From assembly GCA_030268105.1 (NCBI GenBank), contig BSDZ01000014.1:3787501-3851500 (forward strand): a DNA stretch of 64,000 bases. The letters are read 5' to 3'. Of the stretch, positions 36,574-47,309 are shown one piece after another (position 1 is the stretch's first letter; each line of letters starts with the position of its first letter). This DNA comes from Volvox africanus. Taxonomy: Eukaryota > Chlorophyta > Chlorophyceae > Chlamydomonadales > Volvocaceae. The translations under genes and the position numbers were made by a program. The notes beneath the pieces were generated by a model. The model was not told the origin of the DNA, ran no database searches, and saw only the letters and a program-made list of their open reading frames with translations.

Positions 36574-39500
36574 ATGTCACATGTGGCTAACTGCGGTATA
36601 TCGTTGAATTATCTTCTGACATTCGCACGGGTTATCCCAGATGGCTACACGACAGCGGACGTGGTCCAGGACATTGTGATACCTGCTACAAAAGACAGAT
36701 GCTGTCGATACGTCTCGCTGCCTGCCGTTCCACAGGCAGCGGTTGGTCCAGCGAAATACTTCGTTTCTCATCGTTGGGCAGCTGACTTTACGCGCGAGCT
36801 TGTTGCCCTTGTTGCTGGACATTTCGCAGACGCAGGCGATGCAGCAATTGAGACAGGATTGACTGCTGCTTCCACAAAAACATCGGTGCCCGGCGGTGCG
36901 AGAAACAGCCAGGAAGCGGAAAAGCGGTTTCAGGCAACTGGCGCAGCAACCCAGATAGGTGGCTCCGCGGATGGCGCTGCAGCAGACACATCTTTCCCAA
37001 GAGGCACAGGATCAATAAACCTCATCGTGCGGTCCCCGACTGTCAGCAGCAATGTTGCTGGTAGCAGTCACGTCATCCCCGCCTCAACCAGCGGCTATGA
37101 GCAGCAGTCGCGGGCGCCGCCGCCACAACAACAGCAACGGCAGCAACAGCAGAATTTGCATCAGGAGCAGAGGGGCAGCTGTGCCCAGCTCTTCCGGGGC
37201 CCAAGCAGCGCCGGAGGTGGGTTCACGGCTTCTCGCTGCATCACTGCAACAGCCCACAGCCCCGGCAGTTCCTGCTTGAACCGCTCCCTGCACCCGGTTG
37301 GGGCTGGTAGCACCGTCCCGGGGATGGCCGGTACCTGCAGGGGCTTTGCATCGTCCAGCTCTAGGTCTAGCGGGGGCCAGGTCCAGGGCCCAGGGACGCC
37401 AAGCGGCCCGCAGTTTCCTAAGTCTCTGCGTGTAAGATCGAGCGGGGGAAGCCGGGGGAATGGTACCGGCGCCAGGACTACCGCAGGGGTTATTGATGGT
37501 ATTGGGAGCTATCTAAGTTTTGTAGGAAACGGAAGGCCGAGCACGGCTAGCAGCAATGTCGGTCCCAGCATTACGGAGGATGCACTGAGGGTGGCAGATC
37601 CGACGATGATATCGTATAACTTTTGTGTTTCCGCCGCCGCCGCCGCCGCCACAGCCGCTGCTGCTGCAGTCGCCCCTACAACCGTCGTGCTCCCAGGTGC
37701 CGCAATCATAACCCCTAGGGACGGTAGCGGCGGCGGCGGCGGTGACGTTACTGGCAGCATTGCGGTTGCCGCCACCGCTGCTGCTGCTGAAGGCAGCGGC
37801 AGTGAGTCATTTGGAGGATCATTAAATCCATTGCTTGCTCGTCCTAGCTTCGTACAGCATCCATGGCCTAATCAGCGATTCAGCAGCATGTGTAGCCGCT
37901 CCGGCTGCAGTACTAGTACTGGCGGCGGCGGGGGCAGCTTCACCCGACACGGACTGGCGGCGGTGACGCAGCATCCCTCGCAAGCGATGGCTGCGACAGC
38001 GGCAGCGACGGGGGTACTGGGGGGACGTCATTCATGCGGGGACAAGGTTCCGCTGACTTTGAGGGGCGAATTGTCCACGACGGTGACGGATTCGTGCGGA
38101 ACAGCTGCCGTAGAGGGCAGGAGCACGGTTACAGGCGTTCTGCCGTACCGGCAGAGCCCAGCTACTACGCCGTCATGTTCGGACCAGCATGCTTCGCGGC
38201 GCGCCACCTCCGCCAACGCCCTCCGTCGAGGGGGGTCATGTGGCGCCGTCGCCGCCGCCGCTAGCTCTGCGAGCCAAGCCTCGGAGGCCTCCGATACCTT
38301 TGCGGGCGACACTGCCGCCGCCGCGGCAGGTGCCGTCAGCAGCAGCAGCAGTGACAGAAGCCGGTCAAGCAGCAGCGGCGCTGGCAGCAGCCGCTCCAGG
38401 GGCGGCATCAACGCCGGAAGCGGCGTCGTCGATGCTGTCCTCACGAACGCCGACATCGTGGACCGGCTGCTCTCGCAGTTTGTGGGTCGGGAGGCATTGC
38501 TGAGGGATACGTATGTGTGGCTGGATATCTTCGCGATCAACCAGCACCCCTCCGAGCAGCAGGTGCGGATGCGGGAGGGGGGCCTGTGGTGGGGGCTGTG
38601 TGTGGTATGGTGGGGAGGGGATGCCTACCGCGACCAGGTGTGTGTGTATTGGTCTTCGCTCCGGGCCGAATTCATGGAGGTGGGTTGTTGTGGGGAAAGA
38701 CGGAGCCCGAAACCCGCGCACTATTAATCAGGTTGCCAGGGCTAAGTTGGCGGTGTGCAGAGCGGGCGTGTGGCTCCCCGTGTGTGTGTATCTGCATGCA
38801 TCTGTGTGTGTATGTGCGTGTATGTATGTACGGCGTGTGTGTGTATTGCGTCATTATATATCGTTTCCGGGGAAGTCTTGGATCTCAAGATCTCATTTTG
38901 GTTTGGGCCATATGGAACTCTCCTGAAGAGCGGTAAGGAGACGAAGCGTGTTAGCGCGCGCACGCGTGTATGTGTGCGTGTGTGTATGTGTGTTCCCTGC
39001 TGTCGTATCGGATGCCCATGTGTCGGTACGACGTATAGTCATGGGGAGCCCCACCCGCCTTGCTGTCTATCCCAGCTCCACATCCAGCACATCCCGCCCC
39101 ATAGTGCGTCTTCATCCCCCCCCCACACACACGCGATATCGCCATCACTGCTACCGCCATTACTTGCTCACATGCTCCTCGATCTTACAAGGCTGCTACT
39201 CATGACCGTTGGGATTCATACTGTTTACCGTTAGCACTGTTACTCTCCGGTCTCTGCCCCCAAAAGGCTAACGACCTGGCGCAGCTCCAGGAGGTGGTTG
39301 GCGCCTCAGAGGCCACTTTGCTGGTGAGTACAAGAGGTTGGTAGTTTGGGGGGAGTTTGTGGCGTTTAAGGTGGGCTATGCCAGTGTGAAGAGAATGAAG
39401 AGTTTGCCGTTCGCGGGTTACGGCAAGGGTACATATAAAGTACCCTTCCTCAGTGCGTGGTTCGTTCACGATGTGTTGTGCCAACCTTCATCAACCTCCC

Positions 39501-40310
39501 TTTCCCTTTCCTTCATTACGCTAGTTCTTGTAGTAGTAGTAGTAGTAGTAGTTATCGTTATTCTTATTGTTGTTGTTGTGGTGGTGATGATGGGTTTGTT
39601 AATGGTTTGGTTAATGCAACCAATCTAATATTTACTCATCTTCACCAACCCGATTTCCCCTCCATCTGTTCACCGTTCCCCCGGGACCTTGCTGGAGCGC
39701 CGAACAGGTCATGGATCGGTACGGCACGGTGTTGACCCGCATCTGGTGCCTGTACGAGATCTGGCAAACCGTGCGGCAGAGAGGATCGGAGGTACGACAG
39801 GCCTGAATGTGAATCTGAATGGGGTGAAAACCGCGATACATAAGGTGGAGGGAGTTCCGTACAGTTCGTGTGCGTGGGGTTGGATGTCTCGGTCTCTTGG
39901 GTGTCTCCTCGCAAAGGGGGCACTCACCCATTCAACCATTCAAACCCAACCTCCCACTCACTCACCGGCCCTTACTACAAAACCCATCAGGTCTCGTGTA
40001 TTTGTCTTCCTACCCTCTCCCCCCTACACACGCATACACACAACGATGACCCCCGCTCCCTCCTGGGCCCCGACCCGAATCCTCCCGACCCGCAGGCCGT
40101 CTGTGTGCTGGCGGGCCCCCTGGACTTCGAGGAGCTGGTCCACGTGTGGGGGGACCTGGAGGTGGAGAGGGCGCAGGTGGGCGCTGGTGGATATGCGGGA
40201 TATCTGTGTGCACATAAACAATTACCTGTATATGCTCTAGACGCCATATTTTCGCGCATGTGGATGTATGTTTATACATGTACATATATACACACACATA
40301 TATATATATG

Positions 40311-40344
<34 letters not shown>

Positions 40345-43300
40345 TATGTACATACATATATACATATATATATATATACACATATATAATGGCTTTTGTT
40401 GACCCCTACTCGCCTTCATCCATCACTGGAACACCCCCTCTGTGACCCCTGTTGTACGACGCCACCATATTCATGTGTATGCGTGTCTCATCTTCATCAC
40501 CCCCACCCCCATCCCGCCACACCCTTCCGCCGCCGTCCGGTTCGTGCTCCCTTCCCCCCCCTCGGAGCTCCCCAGGCCACCTTCTCGGCTGACCGCGATC
40601 GCATCCTGGCCGATATCCGCACCGCCACCGGCAGTCCGGAGCTTAACCGCCACATTCAGCAGGCCCTCGTGAAGGTCAGGCGAATGCGTATGTGCGTGCT
40701 GCTTGTTTGTGTATGTGCGTTGGTTTGGTTTAAGACCTCGACTTTCTCGACTTCTCATTTGGGATTGTGCTGCAGAGTGCCGCTCGGGATCTAGAGGCAG
40801 TGCGCGCTGCATCACCCCGCACGCGCCTGCACGGCGAGAGGGCCTACCGGGCGGCCGTCCTGCTACGTACGGCAGGTTCCGGAGCGGCTGCGCTGGCGGC
40901 AGCGCGGGAGGCGGCTGATGTGTTTGGCAGCTGTGTGGGCCACGCGCACCCGGATACCTTGCGGGTGAGTGGTGGCTGGCGGGGCGCGCAGGGTCAGGAA
41001 AAGAACGGACCCATGGGTCTCTTTGGTGCTGCAAACACACTTATCAAAAAGCTGGGCAATAAAAGCCACCCGGCTGCGAAAGGCATCAGTCAATTGACTG
41101 CTACATATGCCGTACCGCGCTGCTGCCGCTGTTAGCAATGCCTCCGGAGATCCCCGCCGCCTCACATATCTATAGATATCCCCATCGGCACTTGCAGCTG
41201 TCGCCAACGTCTTTTCAAGCTTTGCAGTAGTCCGAAGTAGTTGGTTAGAGGTAATCGGTTGGTCGGTTGGTCGGTCCGTCCGTCGGTCGGTCACGTCCAA
41301 ATCTTCAGCTAGTCCACATTTCGCATTCGTTCATTCGCTCATCCGAGGGCTTTAAGTAATATCCCGGGCGGGCGGTTGGTGACTGCTCCTAACGGTTATT
41401 ACGGTTGATTATGTTAAAATCAGCGGCAGTTGATTAATTGATTATACACACAACACACACACACACATATGCCATGTTAGAGGCACCACCCACGTGGCAG
41501 GTGGTACAGCGCGTTGTTCCGTTCAGGACTGCCGCTGCTGCTGGTGGTGGTGCTGGTATTGCTTGTGTGAGTGGAATGATGGGAGTGACAGTGGTGCGGG
41601 TGGGGGTGGGGGTGGGGGTGGGGGTGGGGGTGGTGCTGGTATTGCTTGTGTGAGTGGAATGATGGGAGTGACAGTGGTGCGGGTGGGGGTGGGGGTGGTA
41701 TTGCTTGTGTGAGTGGAATGATGGGAGTGACAGTGGTGCGGGTGGGGGTGGGGGTGGGGGTGGCGTTCAAAGCGCATTGAAGCCTGAGCGAATAACGAAG
41801 TTCAGTAGTGATGGGGGGGGGATGTGAGTGAGGACGGATGGCGACGTCACGCACGTCTCCTTCCGTCTCTGCGCGGGGGTGGCGGGGGTAAACTGCAACC
41901 TCGCCGGGAGACTCGCCTCGTCTTGACTGCCCCCCTCCCTCAGGCGCTGCGTGCGGTTGCGGGCTGCCACAAGGACCTGGGGGCAGCGCGTCAGGCAGTG
42001 GGGCTGCTGGAGCAGCAGGCGAGGTCGGGGGGGGGGCAGGAGGGGGAGAGGAGGGACACGAAAGGGCGGAGGGGAAAAGGGTACCAGAAGGAGGACGGGC
42101 AGCAAGGGGACGGGCGGCTCGAGCATGGTGGTATTTATCTGGAACGGGAAGGCAAAGATGAAGGGGTAGACGGAGCCGTTATTCGGAAGCATCATTTGCA
42201 GTAAATAATGGTGCACGCGCTGGACTGTACGACAGGTGATTCCCTTCTTGGAAGAAGCGTACGGCTTTGGACACACCGAGTCCGGTGCGCTTGATGAACT
42301 CGGGATGCTGTACTATACGCTTGGTGAGTACGACGCTGCGTACGACATGCTGTTGGCAGCGCTGAGCCGGCGACTCCGTCAGCTGCAACTCTGCGCCGCC
42401 AACACTGTCGCAGCAACCCAATTGTCGGCGGCGCTGGCGACGGGGCCTTGTGCCTCAGCCTTATTGGCGGCAGCGGCGTGGGGCTGTGGCGGCGGCGGCG
42501 TCGATGGTGGCATTAGGGATTTTCCCTCCCTGGAGCCCTTGTCAGGAGAGCCCTTGGCGGCATTGCTGGCGGCAGTAACGGCGCTGGTTTCGGAGTTGAA
42601 GGTGGCGGAGGCGGAAGCCGCGGAACGGAGAGCGATGGCCGAACCAATCCCGCTGCCGACCTCTACGCCGCTGCCACCAGGCAGCAGTGGCGTTGGCGTT
42701 CGCAAAGCCAGCGGAGCGGCCGCCGGTGGCGGCGGTGGCGGCAACGTGATTCTCCGCGATGCGATTCGGTCGAGTGTGGAGGTGGTGGGGCTGTCGCTGC
42801 ATTCTGTGGGTCTGGTCCAGGTACGGGATCCGGACTGACTGTCTGGATGTGGGAAAGGAACAGGGCAACAGGTGTGTGGAGGGCAACAGGCGGGGGACCG
42901 GGGGCTGTGAGGGTTTGTGAGGGGGATTGAGGCGAGGTGCGGGGAGGTGGGGGTTGAGCCAGCCTCGGGGTTTATGAGAGTGGTTGGCGAAAAAATGGAC
43001 AGCGAATGATGCCGCGACCCGAACACGTCCATGTGAGAGAAGACAAGTCATCCGTTATAGGGCGGGCTGCCGGCTGCTGGTTGTTTGGGCGATTCGGTAT
43101 CCAACCCCCCACCTGCCGAACCCTCACACAGGACCCGCTGGCCAGCGCTGCTTCGGGCCCAGCAGATCGGGTACACACATTCATATATCTGTGCAAACAC
43201 ATACACATACACATACAAATACGCATACAGACACACATACACATACACATACAGACACACAGACACATACAGACACATACAGACACACACAGACACATAG

Positions 43301-46300
43301 ACACACAGACACACACATACTCGTCTCTCTGGCCCTGTAACAACCCACCCACTTTGGCTATGGTTGGCTATGGTTATGGTGCCTCTGCTTTCATAATCAT
43401 CGCTAAACACCGCCCAACACACTCCCCCCCCACACACACTAACACACTCACCGGATTGCGGCTGGTGGCGCCTCCCGGCTGCGACCACCCGACAGCGTGA
43501 GAGGGCGCAGCGGTGTCGGTCTGCCGAGTCGTCTCCGCTACTGCAGGAGGCCCGGGAGCTCTTGGAGGCGTCAGTGGCGGTGCGCAATGGGGTGGGGAGG
43601 GAGGAGTGGAAAGCCGATGGGCGACCCGTGGGTCAGTGGCCCACTCTCAGGACACAGCCCATTCTCAAAGCTGCTGGGGCTGCTGGTGACCCGTGGGTCA
43701 GTGGGACCCCATACCAGACCGCGAGCAGCATCGCATTACTATTCCCGGATTCGCCGACCCACGGGCTTGCCTTTCGCCCTTTGCAATCACTCGCTGGCAT
43801 CCCAACCCACAGAGTGTGCGAGGCTCCCCTGATGCCTTACCCTTGTCGTGCACTGTCCGCATTTCCCGCGATGATGACACCATCTCACACACACACACAC
43901 TCACACTTCCTCCGCCCTAACTCTCTCCCGCCCAACTCTACCTCCCTTCCGCAGCTCCTTGAGGCTTCCAGCTCCGCAGCCAGGGGTCTTAGCGCTATGG
44001 ACGCGCGCGCCAACCTGGCCGCCTTGGCCATGGACGGAGGGGAATACCAGGTGGGATGTACGGCACGGTAAAACACACGAACACGCCATCCACGACTGAG
44101 TAGAGCTAGTTGATGATGCTCAAATTGCAGGTTTGAGGCTCCCCCCTCCCCCCTTTCCCCTCTAAAACGTCTCAGCACGCCCCAAGCCCTGCCCTACCCT
44201 CGGGGGGGGGGCAGCCGGTCTGGGTGGTGTTGGGGTGAAGGGGAGTTGGGGTTACGATCAACGATGGACCAGTGGCGGTCTCAGCAACGGACGACCGAAG
44301 TGTATTACCCACCCGCTGGGATCGGCTGATGGCTGATGGGTGGAATGCGATCCACGCCGCCGCTCGAATAGGTCACGGGGATTTGAAGGGGCGGGTGGGT
44401 TTTGAGCGAGTGAGCCAGAACGCCCGGGGTATATGAGAGCTGAAGGGATTATTATGAATGATGACTAATCTCCGCAATGCCCCATTACGAGCGAACCGCG
44501 ATGGTGTCTGTGCGGGGTACGACATGCCATGGGTGGGGTCAGGTGAGGTCAGGTGAGGTGAGGTCAGGTTAGTGGGCCGCTGGGGACGTGATAGGCACGT
44601 GATGGCCGCCAACACACGTTAATGCTTATACGCTGACAAACACACATCCCCCTGTGTACGACATTTGCAGTCGGCCGAGCAGCTGTTGCGGCAGAACCTG
44701 ACGCTGACGGAACGCGTGTACGGCAAGTATCACCTGCACACCGCCACCGCCGCCAACAACCTGGCTATGTGCCTAAAGGTGGGTTTTGCTCCCCTCCTGA
44801 ATTCCCGGCCATGTCCCGGGGATGCCCATAGGGCCCTGGCTTCGTCGCCTGGTATGGTCCGCACCCCTTGGCTTCCTACACTCGCAAATAAGATTTCCTG
44901 TTTAGGCTTCAAAGCGCTAATGGATGAGGAGGGTAGCTGCCCACGTTTTGACCTCCGCCTCCCGTCCTCTCAGCGCCAGCGGTCCGCCAGTCCGGGTAAG
45001 GCCCTGGAGGCGGTGTCCCTGTACCGGCGCTGTCTTGATGTGTGCTCCAGTCATCACGGGGAGTGCCACCCGCAGACCCTCGTGGTGGCCACCAACCTTG
45101 GAGTGCTGCTGGCGGACCAGGTGGGGGTGGGGGAGATGGGGGTGGGGAAGATGCGGGTGGGGAAGATGCGGGTGGGGAAGATGCGGGTGGGGAAGATGCG
45201 GGTGGGGAAGATGCGGGTGGGGAATGATACAGAATGGACCCGGGCGCGTGTGTGTATGTGTGTATGTGTATGTATGTAGGGGTGAGTGTCAGAGTATTGG
45301 AGTGGGGGTTCTAATGGGGTTTGGGGAACCTACGGACTGCTCTCCCTTAAGATGTAAAACACCCACTTGAATAGCCAGCTCGCTGAACAGAGATGTGTGT
45401 GGGTGTGTATGTGTGTGGAGGGGGGAAAGAGTTGAGGAGGGGCCTGAGGGGGTAACCTGGGGGGGGAAGGAAGGCAGCGGACCCTAGCACAGGAAAATAC
45501 CTCACCATACCTCAGCAGAGGGCGGGTGGGTGGTAGAAGCCGCTGAGGTGCCGCCGGCCCCGGCCTCACTCAGCCTGAGTCAGCTCTCCGCTGCCTCTCC
45601 CGATCACCTGCCCCGCGCCCCCGTCCCGCGTCAACCTGTATCTGCCCCTGGACCCTGACTAGCTTCAGTCCCTTACCAGGTTGGCTCTTCGTGTTTCGAT
45701 GCTGCCCCGTTCGTAACGCTTCCCCCAAATCCCATCATATGATTGCGGGTGTTTCCCCTCCCTTTCCACCTGGCTGGTTGGTTGGTTGATTGGTTCGTTA
45801 TTTGATTTATTCGTACCCCGCAGCGGCAATGGTCAGAGGCCGAGCGGCTGCTGACATGGGCGGTGTCGTCTTTGCCGCCCCAGCTGGGAGAGCGGCACCC
45901 TGATGTGCTGGCGGCGTATAGGAGGCTGGCGGAGGTCCTGGAGCTCCGAAACAAGTAAGCAGGGGGCCCATGGGGAAGTCGAATAAAACGACCTGGGGAG
46001 GGTGATCGGGCTGCGGGGCGAGGAGGAGGACAGAGAGAGACCCAAGTAATCAAAACAAACAAAGAGAGCTATAAAACTGTCGGTGTTCAGTATATATATA
46101 TATATATATATATAGGTTATGTATAAATTTTAAAGAAATTGCTACCAAGTGTACGTCGTTCGGTGGTGGTGATGTGCATTAACGGGCAACGGTCATCACG
46201 CTTCTTACTATGCTCCTCAAAGCTCAAACACACACGGCCGCTTATCTTACCCGTCTCTGCCATTTTCCCTGCCCCTTTCCCGCCCTTTTCCCGCCTGCCT

Positions 46301-47309
46301 CCCTGCCTGCCTGTCCACCCTTTTTCAGGTTGTTTGAATCTGAGGCTATGTTCCGTTTGACACTGCAACTGGCGGAGTCGGGTGCCCCGGAGGCCCGGGA
46401 CCATGGGCTGGTGCTCGAGTGCCGGGAGGGGCTGCAGCGGGTGCAGGAGCTCCTGGAGGCAGCAGCCAGGGGGCAGGTGGGCAGAGGGACAGGAAAGAAC
46501 AGCCCCATGCTCCGTGCAAAGATGTGTGTGTGTGTGTGTGTGTGTGTGTACGGGATGGGACGGGATGGGACGGGACGGGAGCAAAAAAAGGGGGGTAAGA
46601 TGAAAGGGGAGAGGAAAAGGAGGGGTAGATGTTGAGATGCTTTCCATCTCTCTCTTCCCCCCTGTTTGCTCCTATCCCATCCGCAACCCTCCGGCCTCCG
46701 ATCTCAGGATAGGATCTTCCCCCTTTCCGCCCCTTTTTGTTCCCCCTTCCGCTGTTGTGGGTCATCAGTTCTCCGCGGTCTCCGCCTCCGTTGCGTGTCC
46801 TCTCGTTGCTCTATTTCAAGTGCCGTGTGCTGCGTGGCGTGCAGTTATGGGGGAAGGGCATCGGACCCCGTGAACTGGGTTAGGAGAGCCGCCCCCTAGC
46901 CGCTAACACACAGACATACACATACACACACAGACACAGACACAGACACACAGACACAGACACAGACATATACACATACACATATACACACAGACACAGA
47001 CACAGACATATACACATACACATATACACACAGACACAGACACAGACATATACACATACACATATACACACAGACACAGACACAGACACAGACACAGACA
47101 CAGACACAGACACAGACACAGACACAGACACAGACACGTAAAAATAACAATAAACATAAACATACACACACACACACAGACACACACAGACACACACACA
47201 TCTGCACATTCGGCCTCTTGAAGGCGGGAAGATTGCACAAGAAGACCGATACCCGCCAATCCCCGACTGCCGCTCACAGGCCGCTCAGGGCTGCTGCGTC
47301 GTGTCGTGA
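36574..47309 (+). CDS. HET/TIR-like N-terminal module fused to kinesin-light-chain-type TPR repeats
   Basis: Exons: 36574-38562, 39267-39323, 39708-39791, 40096-40176, 40576-40674, 40776-40964, 41944-42018, 42236-42820, 43132-43170, 43547-43591, 43955-44050, 44671-44778, 44974-45120, 45824-45954, 46329-46476 and 47280-47309; phases agree, about 1300 residues. The exon 7 donor would be GC, and exons 9, 10 and 16 are small and least certain. First in-frame ATG is 36574. The N-terminal module has [11 protein letters not shown] (about residue 62), [10 protein letters not shown] (about 649) and RIWCLYEIW (about 693), a motif order recalling HET (CINQ) and TIR-like effector domains. A Ser/Ala/Gly/Gln-rich insert of about 500 residues separates the first two motifs. 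The C-terminal half has TPRs of the kinesin-light-chain type: [62 protein letters not shown]. The last exon would end GCCVVS, a CaaX-like tail. Likely a signalling or scaffold protein, perhaps immune-like; function is inference. Confidence 0.75.
39534..39590. repeat. (GTA)n/(GTT)n trinucleotide repeat
   Basis: Simple repeat inside the intron between the exons ending at 39323 and starting at 39708 of the HET/TIR-TPR gene. Confidence 0.85.
40275..40388. repeat. (TA)n/(ACATATAT)n microsatellite
   Basis: Long alternating TA/ACATATA tract in the intron between the exons ending at 40176 and starting at 40576. It can form cruciform-like duplexes and explains the Tyr/Ile-rich frames. Confidence 0.95.
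41555..41765 (+). repeat. Complex minisatellite: about 50-65-bp unit in three copies with internal GGGGGT runs
   Basis: The segment TGCTTGTGTGAGTGGAATGA followed by TGGGAGTGACAGTGGTGCGG and a variable (GTGGGG)n run occurs three times. It lies in the 980-bp intron between the exons ending at 40964 and starting at 41944. The copies differ mainly in length of the G-rich part. Confidence 0.9.
43176..43320. repeat. (CACATA)/(CACAGA)n microsatellite
   Basis: Simple repeat after the donor of the 39-nt exon 43132-43170 of the HET/TIR-TPR gene; its Thr/His frames are artefacts. Confidence 0.9.
45121..45227 (+). repeat. 15-bp G-rich minisatellite starting at a splice donor
   Basis: Units of GTGGGGAAGATGCGG repeat about five times after two degenerate units. 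The first GT is itself the donor of the TPR exon 44974-45120. Several repeat units begin with GTGGGG and could serve as competing donors. Confidence 0.85.
46090..46114. repeat. (TA)n microsatellite
   Basis: Pure TA run in the intron preceding the exon that starts at 46329. Confidence 0.85.
46905..47210. repeat. (CACAGA)/(ACATATACACAC)n array
   Basis: A 300-bp array of CACAGA and ACATATACACAC units, with a larger internal repeat of about 50 bp occurring three times. It lies in the last intron proposed for the HET/TIR-TPR gene. Val/Cys/Ser frames on the minus strand come from it. Confidence 0.95.

Noticed and set aside
37509..38540. Minus-strand Ala/Pro-rich frames in the HET/TIR-TPR gene
   Set aside because: Antisense shadows of the low-complexity insert.
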